Below, in pieces: positions 1 through 8,978 of a stretch of 64,000 nucleotides of DNA. The stretch covers positions 186,001-250,000 of the forward strand of contig NZ_JAGJCB010000004.1 in assembly GCF_017814435.1 (NCBI RefSeq), read 5' to 3'. Source of the DNA: Mariniflexile gromovii (lineage in GTDB: Bacteria > Bacteroidota > Bacteroidia > Flavobacteriales > Flavobacteriaceae). The notes beneath the pieces were generated by a model. It ran no database searches. It worked only from the letters and a program-made list of their open reading frames with translations, and was not told the origin of the DNA. Both the position numbers and the translations under genes were made by a program. Each line of letters begins with the position of its first letter. Within the stretch, counting starts at the first letter, position 1.

Positions 1-17
1 TCTTCTCATAACATGTA

Positions 18-31
18 ATTTGTTAACAAAT
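18..31. promoter_or_regulatory. 14-bp perfect palindrome in the upstream region
   Basis: ATTTGTTAACAAAT reads the same on both strands. It lies about 200 bases ahead of the macroglobulin gene, in a 237-base stretch where I see no gene. It could be an operator for this gene or for one to the left of the window. The rest of bases 1-237 shows no clear promoter. Confidence 0.25.
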
Positions 32-237
32 ATCAATACGCCTGTTTGACTAAAAATAACTAATTTCACTCAATCAAAACCACTATTCGCTCATTTATTG
101 TTTTTTGGAATAGCTTTTGAATGTAATTTGGTTGAAAAATAAAACAAATGAAACGAGCCTGTTCAAAATTTCATCTTTTTCAAGGATTATTAATAGCGAA
201 CAGCATTTGACCTTTAAAAAACAATAAATATAAGCAA

Positions 238-3200
238 ATGAAACAATCGGTAATTTTTTTAACAATTATTTTGCTTTCAAGCCTTGTTAATAGCCAGAAC
301 AGCAACTATGACGCCCTTTGGAAACAAGTTGAAAAACATGAACATGAAGGTTTGCATAAGTCGGCTTTAAAAGTTGTAGAACAAATTTCTTTGCTTGCAG
401 TTAAAGATAAAAACGAACCTCAGCTTATAAAAACCATGTTCTTTAAAAGCAAGTTTGCTTTGGTATTGGAAGAAGATGCGCAATTAAAAATTATAAACGA
501 TTTTAATAAACAGATTGAACTTAGCAACTTCCCAACAAAGAACATTCTGGAAAGCATTTTGGCTAATTTGTATTGGCAATATTTTAGCCAAAACAGATGG
601 CAATTTTATAACCGCACGAAAACCTCTGAGAAAGTAGATACCAAAGATTTTAGAACTTGGGATTTACAAACCTTGTTTGATGAAATCCATTTGCATTACC
701 AACATTCGTTACAGAATGGCGCTAAACTTCAATTAGAACCTTTAAGCAAGTATGATGCTATTTTAAACCTTCAAAAAGATTCGAAAATTTATAGACCTAC
801 CCTATTCGACTTTTTAAGCCATGAAGCACTAGATTTTTACAAAACCAACGAAACCCATATTACCAAACCTGCTTATAAATTTGAAATTGATAATGTTGAT
901 TATTTAAAGGATGCATCAACGTTTTCTAAGTTGAACATCACCTCCAAAGATTCCACATCTTTACAACTAAATGCTTTAAAAATATATCAAGATTTAATTA
1001 AGTTTCATATACCAGATAAGGAACCTTTTGCTTTAGCCGATGTTAATATTGAACGCTTAAAATTTGTAAACCAACATGGAACCTTTAGCGACAAAGAAAC
1101 CTTGCTTTTAAATGCTTTAAAAACGGAAAGCGGCAAACTAAAAGCGCATGAAGTTTCTGGTTTATATGATTTTGAAATAGCTTCCATTTACTACCAACAA
1201 AGCAACCAATACACTCCAAAAAATAACGAAGAATACCGTTGGAAAGCAAAAGATGCGATGGGTATTTGTAATTCTGTTATTAAACAATTTCCAAAAAGTA
1301 AAGCTGCTGAAAAATGTGAAGATTTAAAAGCCGAAATTCTAAAGCAAACCCTTCAAATTACTACCGAAAACATATTGCCAATTCAGCAAAACGCACGCCT
1401 TTTGGTTAGATACAAAAACTTGGATGCACTTCAGTTTAAAATCTATCCTATTTCTCAAAATCAGTTAAAAAAACTAAAGGAAACTTATAGAAAAGAAGAG
1501 CAATTGGCATTTATAAAAAAACTAAATGCGAGCGAGCAATGGGATAGTAATTTGCGTAATGAAAACGACTACCAAACCCATAGCACCGAAGTTTTAATAC
1601 CAAAATTAAACAACGGAACTTATGTGGTTTTTGCTTCGATTAAAGATGACGATGACACTTTTGCGTTTAGCACCATACAAGTTACTGATTTAACTTTGGT
1701 GGAGAGTGAAAGCGAAACCCACAAAACCTTTCAAGTTATTGACAGGAATAATGGAAAACCTATTGAAAACGCCAAGGTAGAATTAACCTATTATGAAAAC
1801 AACGACAGAAAACCAACCATTGAAAACTTTATTACAAATAATTTAGGTGAAGTAAAAATTGAAAAAGAGAGCAACCGTTACAGAAATATAGCAGCAAAAA
1901 TTAGTCATACAAACGATACTGCTTATTTTGGCGATTACTATATAAGCCAATATTACAACCAAACAAAAGAAGATACCGAATATAAAGGATTTATATTCAC
2001 AGACAGAAGTATTTACAGACCTGGACAAACCGTTTACTTTAAAGCGATTGCCATAAAATCCACGAAAGGAAAATCGGAAGTTTTAGCAAACACAATGATG
2101 CATGTTGCGTTGTATGATGTAAATAGTCAACAGCTAAAAACGCTAGAACTTAAAACCAATGAATTTGGTTCGGTTTCCGGCGAATTTATTTTACCAAATA
2201 GTGGTTTAAATGGTAACTATCACATTGAATTTAATGGAAAAAGTGAAGATTTATATAGCAACTCTTATTTTTCGGTTGAAGAATACAAACGCCCCAAATT
2301 TGAAACTAAATTTACACCTGTAACCGAAACTTATAAAGTTAACGATTCGGTTACCGTAAAAGGTACGACTTTAGCCTATGCTGGCAGTAACATTACCGAT
2401 GCCAAAGTAGTTTATAGAGTTCATAGAAAAGTAGAATACCCACGTTGGTATTTTTGGTATCGTCCTTGGTTTAACAGCGAACCTCAAGAAATTACGCACG
2501 GTGAAAGCCTAACCAACGATAAAGGCGAATTCGAAATTACCTTTAAAGCCATTCCAGACCAAAGTGTTGAAAAAAACAGTTTACCTATTTTTAATTATGA
2601 AATAACTGTGGATGTAACCGACCTAAACGGCGAAACCAGAAGTGCCACGACCATTGTTAACGTAGGCTATCACGCTATGGTTGCCAATATAGGTATTGCT
2701 GAAAAACTAGATAAATCCAAAAAAGACAACAGCATACATATTGATACTAGGAATCTTAATGGTGAAATTGTTTCTGCTAAAGGAACCTTAAAAATTTACA
2801 AACTTCAAGCACCAAATTCGGTTTTAAGAACCAGACCTTGGGCTGCACCCGATTATCAGGAATTTTCTGAAGAAGCATTCAAAAATCTTTTTCCACATGA
2901 TGCTTATACCAATGAACACAATGCTAATAATTGGAAAAAGGGCGCTATGGTTTTTGAAGAACAATTTGATACGGAAACGTCAAAAGAACTCAACTTAGGA
3001 AACATTAAAAAATGGGAATCGGGGCAATACCTCATCACTTTAGAAAGCAAGGACAAATTTGGTCAACTGGTGAAAGATGAAGTGAAGACCTCTCTGTTCA
3101 GTGATGATGATAAAACGTTGTCCGACAAGCAATTGTTCAACATAACAACTAATAAACCGCATTATAAAACTGGAGAAACAGCTATTTTAACAATAGCATC

Positions 3201-6200
3201 GGCTGCTGAAAATTTACATGTAACGGTTTCAATTGAAAAAAACCGTAAGGTTATAAAAACCGAGATTATCGAATTAAATAACAACAGCAAAACATTATCA
3301 ATACCTGTAAACACTGAAGATGTTGGTGGCTTTGCAGTACGTTATAGCTTTGCGGTTTATAATAGTTTTAAATCGGGTACTGAAACCATTACGGTACCCT
3401 ATCCAAAGATTGGTTTAAATATTGAAACCATCACATTTAGGGATAAATTACAACCCGGAATTGATGAAACTTGGAGTTTTAAAATTAAAGGCCCACAAGG
3501 AGATAAGATGTCTTCCGAATTATTGGCAAGTATGTACGATGCCTCTTTAGACCAGTTTATACCGCATACTTGGAGCTTTAACCCGATACAAAACCCTATT
3601 TATTATTCATACAACCGAATGAATGCCAACCAAAGTTTTGGAACACAAAATTTTAGAGTTTACACTAAGCCAAATACTGGGCAATATTCGCAACAACAGT
3701 ATGACCGACTCAATTGGTTTGGACTATATTTTGGAAACAATAATTATATGAGAATTAGAGGAGTTTCAAGCCTTTCTATGTCGCAAAAAAACAAAGTTGC
3801 TGCTGCTCCAATGATGGAGGATAGAATGGAAGCTGAAATGGCAGCAGATGGTCTTTTCTTAAACGAAGCGGCTCCTAATGAATTTGGTGAAATAAAAAAA
3901 GAAAAAGATTCTATTAAAAAAAGCCCTGTAGAAAAACCAAACTTTGATACCGTTCAAATTCGTAAAAACCTTCAAGAAACCGCCTTTTTCTTTCCGCATT
4001 TAAAAACTGATAAAGAAGGTAATGTGAGTTTTAGTTTTACCACACCCGAAGCCTTAACCCAGTGGAAATTGCAATTATTGGCACATACCAAAACCTTAGA
4101 AAGCGCTACAAAAACATTAACCTCGGTAACTCAAAAGGAATTGATGGTTATCCCAAACGCACCACGCTTTTTACGACAAGGTGATAAAATTACCATAAGC
4201 ACCAAAATAGCAAACCTAACGGACAAACAACTTTCTGGACAAGCTGCTTTAGTATTAACCGATGCCATCTCCGGAAAAGATGTTACCAATTCACTTGTCA
4301 CGTCGAGCGCAGTCGAGACGTTTTCATCGGACGCCAAAGGCAATACCCAAGTGTCTTGGCAATTAACTATTCCTGATGATGTGGATGCCGTTCAATATAA
4401 AATCATAGCAAAATCGGGTGATTTTAGCGATGGCGAACAAAACGCATTGCCTGTTTTAACCAACCGCATGTTAGTTACCGAAACACTTCCTATGTGGATT
4501 CGTAGTAACGAAACCAAAACCTTTACGTTGGATAAGTTGAAAAACACTTCGACTGCGCTCAGTGCAGGCTCAACTTCTTCAACTCTAAAAAACCATAAGT
4601 TGACTTTGGAAATGACTTCCAACCCTGCATGGTATGCAGTACAGGCGCTTCCTTACTTAATGGAATATCCTTATGATTGCAATGAGCAAACCTTTTCTAG
4701 GTTTTATGCAAATGCCTTGGCGAGCCATATTGCGAATTCAAACCCGAGAATTCAGGAGGTTTTCAACCAATGGGCATCACAAGATGCAATCATTTCTAAT
4801 TTAGAAAAGAATGAAGAACTAAAATCAATCCTAATCCAAGAAACACCTTGGTTGCGAGAGGCACAAAGCGAAACCGAACAAAAGAAACGCATTGCGTTGC
4901 TTTTCGATTTAAACAAAATGACTAACGCATTGCAATCGGCAAAACGCAAACTTGAAAACAATCAATTGCCAAATGGTGCTTGGGCTTGGTTTCATGGCGG
5001 ACGTGAAAACCGATACATTACGCAACATATCATTACTGGTTTTGGGCATCTTTCGAAACTGGGTGTCACCCTGAGTCCTTCGACTACGCTCAAGACAGGC
5101 TCCGTCGAAGGGTCTTCTTCAGAAAAAATGATTGAAAAAGCCATCAACTATTTAGATGCTGAATTTGTTCAAGAATATAAAGACCTTAGAAAATACGATG
5201 CGAAAGTAGATCTAACAAAAGACCATTTAAGCTACACCCAATTGCATTATTTATACATGCGAAGCTTTTATCCAGAGCTTAAAAAATCGAAAGAAGTTGA
5301 AGACATTATCAAATATTACCACACACAAATCCAAAAGTATTGGTTGAGTCGCTCGCTATATTCCAAAGGATTAATGGCTTTGGTGGTTAATAGATTAGGA
5401 GACAAAACCACCGCATCAAAAATCTTAAAATCGTTAAAAGAAAACAGTATTACTAGTGATGAATTGGGCATGTACTGGAAAGCAAACACGAGTTCTTGGT
5501 ATTGGTACCAAGCACCTATTGAAACGCAAGCATTACTTATTGAAACTTTTTCAGAAATTGAAAATGACACCAAAACCATCGATAACTTAAAAATTTGGTT
5601 ACTAAAAAACAAACAAACCAACCAATGGAAAACTACGAAAGCCACCACCGAAGCAGTATATGCACTATTACTACAAGGCAGCGATTGGTTAAGTGTAACA
5701 GATGCTGTTGATGTAGTTTTAGGAAATCAAAAAATAGAGCCTTCAAAACTAGAAAACATAAAAGTGGAAGCAGGTACAGGATATTATAAAACCTCATGGA
5801 ACACTTCAGAAATAAAACCAGATATGGCAACCGTTACCCTTACCAAAAAAGGTGATGGCATTGCTTGGGGCGGTTTATATTGGCAATATTTTGAGGATTT
5901 GGATAAAATCACATCTGCCGAAACTCCATTAAAATTGAAGAAAAAACTATTCCTTAAAACCAATACCGATACGGACGAAGAAATTTCAGAAATCACTTCT
6001 GAAATTAATTTGAATGTTGGGGATTTGGTGCGGGTTCGTATTGAATTGCGAAGTGATAGAGCCATGGAATTTGTACATATGAAAGATATGCGTGCCGCAG
6101 GTTTAGAACCCATTAACGTTATATCTCAATACAAATGGCAAGATGGTTTGGGCTATTATGAAAGCACTAAGGATGCCTCAACCAACTTCTTTTTTGATTA

Positions 6201-6354
6201 TTTACCTAAAGGTGTTTTTGTATTTGAATACGATTTACGTGTGAATAATTCAGGTAATATGAGTAATGGCATAACCACCATCCAAAGTATGTATGCGCCA
6301 GAATTTAGTAGTCATAGTGAAGGGGTTCGTATTAATGTAGGCAATAGGCAATAG
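238..6354 (+). CDS. Alpha-2-macroglobulin family protein (giant, secreted)
   Basis: A 2038-residue protein with a Sec signal peptide (hydrophobic residues about 5-18) and no lipobox cysteine. Its middle holds macroglobulin-type beta domains, including the MG2-like segment around 570-680. The C-terminal half has the alpha-helical thioester domain. The thioester motif C-N-E-Q is intact at residues 1481-1484, so a covalent protease-trapping mechanism is possible. Bacterial members are thought to be periplasmic or surface protease inhibitors. At 2038 residues it belongs to the long Bacteroidetes branch. Three Ser/Thr-rich stretches (about 1353-1361, 1437-1445 and 1609-1627) are encoded by copies of a palindromic DNA repeat inserted in frame. 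The stop codon lies inside a 7-bp tandem repeat. Function is inferred from the family only. Confidence 0.9.
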   Translation: MKQSVIFLTIILLSSLVNSQNSNYDALWKQVEKHEHEGLHKSALKVVEQISLLAVKDKNEPQLIKTMFFKSKFALVLEEDAQLKIINDFNKQIELSNFPTKNILESILANLYWQYFSQNRWQFYNRTKTSEKVDTKDFRTWDLQTLFDEIHLHYQHSLQNGAKLQLEPLSKYDAILNLQKDSKIYRPTLFDFLSHEALDFYKTNETHITKPAYKFEIDNVDYLKDASTFSKLNITSKDSTSLQLNALKIYQDLIKFHIPDKEPFALADVNIERLKFVNQHGTFSDKETLLLNALKTESGKLKAHEVSGLYDFEIASIYYQQSNQYTPKNNEEYRWKAKDAMGICNSVIKQFPKSKAAEKCEDLKAEILKQTLQITTENILPIQQNARLLVRYKNLDALQFKIYPISQNQLKKLKETYRKEEQLAFIKKLNASEQWDSNLRNENDYQTHSTEVLIPKLNNGTYVVFASIKDDDDTFAFSTIQVTDLTLVESESETHKTFQVIDRNNGKPIENAKVELTYYENNDRKPTIENFITNNLGEVKIEKESNRYRNIAAKISHTNDTAYFGDYYISQYYNQTKEDTEYKGFIFTDRSIYRPGQTVYFKAIAIKSTKGKSEVLANTMMHVALYDVNSQQLKTLELKTNEFGSVSGEFILPNSGLNGNYHIEFNGKSEDLYSNSYFSVEEYKRPKFETKFTPVTETYKVNDSVTVKGTTLAYAGSNITDAKVVYRVHRKVEYPRWYFWYRPWFNSEPQEITHGESLTNDKGEFEITFKAIPDQSVEKNSLPIFNYEITVDVTDLNGETRSATTIVNVGYHAMVANIGIAEKLDKSKKDNSIHIDTRNLNGEIVSAKGTLKIYKLQAPNSVLRTRPWAAPDYQEFSEEAFKNLFPHDAYTNEHNANNWKKGAMVFEEQFDTETSKELNLGNIKKWESGQYLITLESKDKFGQLVKDEVKTSLFSDDDKTLSDKQLFNITTNKPHYKTGETAILTIASAAENLHVTVSIEKNRKVIKTEIIELNNNSKTLSIPVNTEDVGGFAVRYSFAVYNSFKSGTETITVPYPKIGLNIETITFRDKLQPGIDETWSFKIKGPQGDKMSSELLASMYDASLDQFIPHTWSFNPIQNPIYYSYNRMNANQSFGTQNFRVYTKPNTGQYSQQQYDRLNWFGLYFGNNNYMRIRGVSSLSMSQKNKVAAAPMMEDRMEAEMAADGLFLNEAAPNEFGEIKKEKDSIKKSPVEKPNFDTVQIRKNLQETAFFFPHLKTDKEGNVSFSFTTPEALTQWKLQLLAHTKTLESATKTLTSVTQKELMVIPNAPRFLRQGDKITISTKIANLTDKQLSGQAALVLTDAISGKDVTNSLVTSSAVETFSSDAKGNTQVSWQLTIPDDVDAVQYKIIAKSGDFSDGEQNALPVLTNRMLVTETLPMWIRSNETKTFTLDKLKNTSTALSAGSTSSTLKNHKLTLEMTSNPAWYAVQALPYLMEYPYDCNEQTFSRFYANALASHIANSNPRIQEVFNQWASQDAIISNLEKNEELKSILIQETPWLREAQSETEQKKRIALLFDLNKMTNALQSAKRKLENNQLPNGAWAWFHGGRENRYITQHIITGFGHLSKLGVTLSPSTTLKTGSVEGSSSEKMIEKAINYLDAEFVQEYKDLRKYDAKVDLTKDHLSYTQLHYLYMRSFYPELKKSKEVEDIIKYYHTQIQKYWLSRSLYSKGLMALVVNRLGDKTTASKILKSLKENSITSDELGMYWKANTSSWYWYQAPIETQALLIETFSEIENDTKTIDNLKIWLLKNKQTNQWKTTKATTEAVYALLLQGSDWLSVTDAVDVVLGNQKIEPSKLENIKVEAGTGYYKTSWNTSEIKPDMATVTLTKKGDGIAWGGLYWQYFEDLDKITSAETPLKLKKKLFLKTNTDTDEEISEITSEINLNVGDLVRVRIELRSDRAMEFVHMKDMRAAGLEPINVISQYKWQDGLGYYESTKDASTNFFFDYLPKGVFVFEYDLRVNNSGNMSNGITTIQSMYAPEFSSHSEGVRINVGNRQ
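4296..4320 (+). repeat. Palindromic repeat copy 1 inside the macroglobulin gene
   Basis: This segment contains GTCGAGCGCAGTCGAG. On the other strand it reads TCGACTGCGCTC, the core shared with the copies at 4546-4571 and 5063-5117. It is translated as part of a Ser/Thr/Val-rich linker without breaking the frame. Sequences of this kind are common intergenic repeats in Flavobacteriaceae; that part is from memory. Confidence 0.6.
4546..4571 (+). repeat. Palindromic repeat copy 2 inside the macroglobulin gene
   Basis: It contains TTCGACTGCGCTCAGTG, sharing the 12-base core TCGACTGCGCTC with copy 1 (opposite orientation) and 13 of 14 bases with copy 3. It is translated as a Thr/Ser/Ala/Gly-rich stretch just ahead of the thioester domain. 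Confidence 0.6.
5063..5117 (+). repeat. Palindromic repeat copy 3 inside the macroglobulin gene
   Basis: The longest copy. Inverted arms CCTTCGAC (5077-5084) and GTCGAAGG (5104-5111) flank a 19-base loop. It is read in frame as a Thr/Ser/Gly/Leu-rich insert inside the thioester domain. It has the look of a REP/MITE-like hairpin that landed in a coding region. Confidence 0.65.
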
Positions 6355-6414
6355 GCAATAGGCAATAGGCAATAGGCAATAGGCAATAGGCAATAGGCAA
6401 TAGGCAATAGGCAA
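6338..6414 (+). repeat. Perfect 7-bp tandem repeat, 11 copies
   Basis: The unit TAGGCAA repeats 11 times without a mismatch. It starts inside the last codons of the macroglobulin gene, supplies its TAG stop, and ends 10 bases before the next start codon. Because 7 is not a multiple of 3, each reading frame meets a TAG within seven codons, so slippage would not lengthen the upstream protein but would change the spacing to the downstream gene. Confidence 0.95.
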
Positions 6415-6424
6415 ATTTATTATA

Positions 6425-6916
6425 ATGTATAAACTTCTATCTAAATTAGTAATATTATCTGTTTTTTTATGGTCTGTTGCTTGTGCTTCAAAGAAAAGTG
6501 TTGGCATAGAAACCCCTAACGAGGTCGTGCCTCCAAAGCTTATTTTCTTAAACTATAAGATTTCAAAAAATGCTAACGGAAATAAGAACATAGAGTTTAT
6601 AAATAAAATAATTGCCGATGGAAAGCTAAAAACCAACAACAGCAATATCAAACACGCTGCTATTGGCGATTTAAAATGTCTTCAATTGGATAAAGATTTT
6701 ACTGAAATAACTTCCATGACCATTCAAAACCCATTAAGTAAGCATATTGAATTTCTGAACGATTCCCTTATCTTTGAAAATAAAAAATTAGACTTAAAAA
6801 GTGCTCCGCTTTCATTTAGAATGCCACTGCACCATAAAACAAAGTTTATAGCTATTAATGAAATAACCGATTCGTTACAAAACAGCAGCACTTTAATCAT
6901 TACAAAGTTAGATTGA
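6425..6916 (+). CDS. Small lipoprotein of unknown function
   Basis: A 163-residue protein with a lipoprotein signal: hydrophobic residues 4-18 and cysteine at position 20 in the context S-V-A-C. The rest is soluble and I recognise no family. It starts 10 bases after the tandem repeat and its TGA ends two bases before the ATG of the M64 peptidase, so the two are probably co-transcribed. A membrane-anchored partner or inhibitor for the peptidase is possible but is only inferred from position. Confidence 0.75.
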   Translation: MYKLLSKLVILSVFLWSVACASKKSVGIETPNEVVPPKLIFLNYKISKNANGNKNIEFINKIIADGKLKTNNSNIKHAAIGDLKCLQLDKDFTEITSMTIQNPLSKHIEFLNDSLIFENKKLDLKSAPLSFRMPLHHKTKFIAINEITDSLQNSSTLIITKLD

Positions 6917-6918
6917 AA

Positions 6919-8346
6919 ATGAAACATCTTCTACGCATTATTTTATTGATTGGTTTCCAGCATGCATCTGCTCAAGTTTTTGATAAGGAAACCATCAAGA
7001 ATTTTGAAAATGATGATAAAAGAATCAATTTGGTTATTTTAAGTGATGGCTATCAAGTAACCGAACTGGCACAATTTAAAACAGATGCCGTAAACTTTAC
7101 AAATACCTTGTTTAACCAATCGCCTTTTAAAGAATATGCCAATTATTTTAATGTTCATATTCTAAAAGTACCATCAAATGAAAGTGGTGCAGACCACCCA
7201 GGAACGGCCATTGATGTTACAGAACCCAAAACCCCTGTAAGAACAGTTGATACTTATTTTAACGCCACATTCGATTCTTATGGTTATCACAGGTTGCTTT
7301 ATTATGAAATTGATGGAAATGCAGCCAATAACACCCAAGCAAAAACATACAATGTTTTAGCTGATAATTACCCAACGTACGACCAAGGGTTGATTTTAGT
7401 AAACTCGACGGTTTACGGTGGTTCGGGTGGCGAATTCCCAATGGCCTCCAAAGGTGTAGAAAGTGGCGTTAGCGCGGTAGAAGTTGCTATCCATGAATTA
7501 GGACACTCCTTTGCGAACTTAAAAGATGAATATTTTCCGCTAGATGAAATTTATTTTAATGAAGCCATCAATATGACCCAAGAATCGAATCCTAGTTTTA
7601 TAAAATGGAAAAATTGGTTGAACGGAAATGGCATTGGTATTTACCAGTACAATACAACGGGATATGCCGCCAATTGGTACAGACCGCATCAAGCTTGCAA
7701 AATGCGCTACTTAGGCTATCCTTTCTGTTCGGTTTGCAAAGAAGGGATAATAGAAAAGATCCATAGCTTGGTGTCTCCTATTGATTCTTACACCCCTGTT
7801 TCCAATACAATAAACAGTCCTTCTTTTCCAATCGATTTTCATCTGAACTTAATAAAACCCAACCCGAACACCTTAAAAAGCAAATGGACCTTAAACGCAT
7901 TGGATTTTGCTAATGATGTAGATGATGTAAGTATTTTAGAAACCGATTTGAACACTGGAATGAATACACTAACGGTTGCCGTAAACGATGCCACCGGACT
8001 TTTGAAAGTTGACAACCACGACAGTTTCCATGTATATACCGTAACTTGGACTATTGACAATTCTGCACTTGGCATTAAGGACATTACGAGTGAAATGGCA
8101 AAATACCATATTGCCATGTATCCAAACCCAACAAGTACATTGGTGAACTTTGCCTTTGAAAGTGACAAAGATGCTATCTTGAAGATTGATATTGTTAGTT
8201 TAGATGGGAAAAAGATTAAAACAGTTTTAATAAACAATTACCAAACCAATGAGGTTGATATTAGCCATTTAAGCACTGGAATTTATTTAGCTAATTTCTA
8301 TACAGGAACTACGCTTATTGCCAGTAAAAAATTGGTTAAAAACTAA
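6919..8346 (+). CDS. M64 family (IgA-type) metallopeptidase with type IX sorting tail
   Basis: A secreted zinc endopeptidase. The signal peptide covers about residues 1-19. The zinc motif H-E-L-G-H is at 192-196 and is followed by the D-E-Y (203-205) typical of peptidase family M64. The last 75 or so residues form a type IX secretion C-terminal sorting domain: a Y-P-N-P motif near its start and a G-I-Y-L box near its end. The product should therefore be exported by the PorU/PorV machinery encoded at 47-52 kb in this window. I chose the ATG at 6919; an in-frame TTG two codons earlier would overlap the upstream stop. A hairpin follows at 8392. Confidence 0.88.
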   Translation: MKHLLRIILLIGFQHASAQVFDKETIKNFENDDKRINLVILSDGYQVTELAQFKTDAVNFTNTLFNQSPFKEYANYFNVHILKVPSNESGADHPGTAIDVTEPKTPVRTVDTYFNATFDSYGYHRLLYYEIDGNAANNTQAKTYNVLADNYPTYDQGLILVNSTVYGGSGGEFPMASKGVESGVSAVEVAIHELGHSFANLKDEYFPLDEIYFNEAINMTQESNPSFIKWKNWLNGNGIGIYQYNTTGYAANWYRPHQACKMRYLGYPFCSVCKEGIIEKIHSLVSPIDSYTPVSNTINSPSFPIDFHLNLIKPNPNTLKSKWTLNALDFANDVDDVSILETDLNTGMNTLTVAVNDATGLLKVDNHDSFHVYTVTWTIDNSALGIKDITSEMAKYHIAMYPNPTSTLVNFAFESDKDAILKIDIVSLDGKKIKTVLINNYQTNEVDISHLSTGIYLANFYTGTTLIASKKLVKN

Positions 8347-8391
8347 AACCGTCTATTAATACATCCGAAAAAAATCCTTTTGGGTATTTAG

Positions 8392-8414
8392 ATTCCTGCT
8401 TTTGCAGGAATTTT
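8392..8414. terminator. Terminator hairpin between convergent genes
   Basis: Perfect 8-bp stem ATTCCTGC / GCAGGAAT (8392-8399 and 8404-8411) with a TTTT loop and a short T run after it. It sits between the M64 peptidase and the convergent DUF4136 gene and may serve both. The same hairpin sequence is a frequent flavobacterial intergenic repeat, from memory. Confidence 0.6.
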
Positions 8415-8934
8415 ATTGTTTTGGTGGATACTGGGTTAACACTTTTTCAGCAATAGCGTTAAATAGTTGCTCCCTTTTTTCGGGGGATGCATTGGGGTTA
8501 AAACTCGATGCGCTTACCGCTTGCCAAAATAAACCTTTGCCATTTTCATCTACAAAATCGATAATAATTTGTCGGTTAATATTAGCTTGATCAATAGGCA
8601 ACCCAATAGAGATGCCTCCTCCCACATTTCCACCGCCACCACCTAAACCAACGCCCACATTACTGCGCTGAGCTTCTTGGTATTCGTTACTTTTTATATC
8701 AACTAAAAAATCTGGGGTTTCGGAAAATGAAAAACCTTTGGCTGCCATTTTTGCATCGAGGGCATCTAAAAACCGTTTGGTATCGAGTTCGCTTAAACCG
8801 GTTTTCATATCGCCATAATAGCTATAGGTTTTGTATTTGCTAAAATCGGTTCCCTTTTCAAAATCGGTATTTACACGAATAGGCGCACAGGAAACCATTA
8901 AAACTATTAAGAATAGGGCTATAAAGACTTTCAT
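8413..8934 (-). CDS. DUF4136 domain lipoprotein
   Basis: A 173-residue lipoprotein: hydrophobic signal and cysteine 16 in the context M-V-S-C. The body fits DUF4136: an N-terminal D-F-S-K-Y-K-T-Y-S-Y segment, a polyglycine linker around residues 95-110, and a C-terminal helix with Y-P-P at the end. Members are envelope lipoproteins of unknown role. The ATG at 8934 was chosen because it starts the signal peptide; the frame is open ten codons further up. Confidence 0.85.
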   Translation of the reverse strand: MKVFIALFLIVLMVSCAPIRVNTDFEKGTDFSKYKTYSYYGDMKTGLSELDTKRFLDALDAKMAAKGFSFSETPDFLVDIKSNEYQEAQRSNVGVGLGGGGGNVGGGISIGLPIDQANINRQIIIDFVDENGKGLFWQAVSASSFNPNASPEKREQLFNAIAEKVLTQYPPKQ

Positions 8935-8978
8935 AACTTTATTTTTTACTATAAAGTTAATCAAAAATTATTTGGTGA

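Noticed and set aside
6338-6414. CRISPR array
   Set aside because: The unit is 7 bp with no spacers and no cas genes in the window.
6250-6507. A minus-strand frame across the 7-bp tandem repeat, with a repeating Leu-Pro-Ile-Ala-Tyr-Cys pattern
   Set aside because: It is only the translation of the tandem repeat and overlaps two well-supported plus-strand genes.
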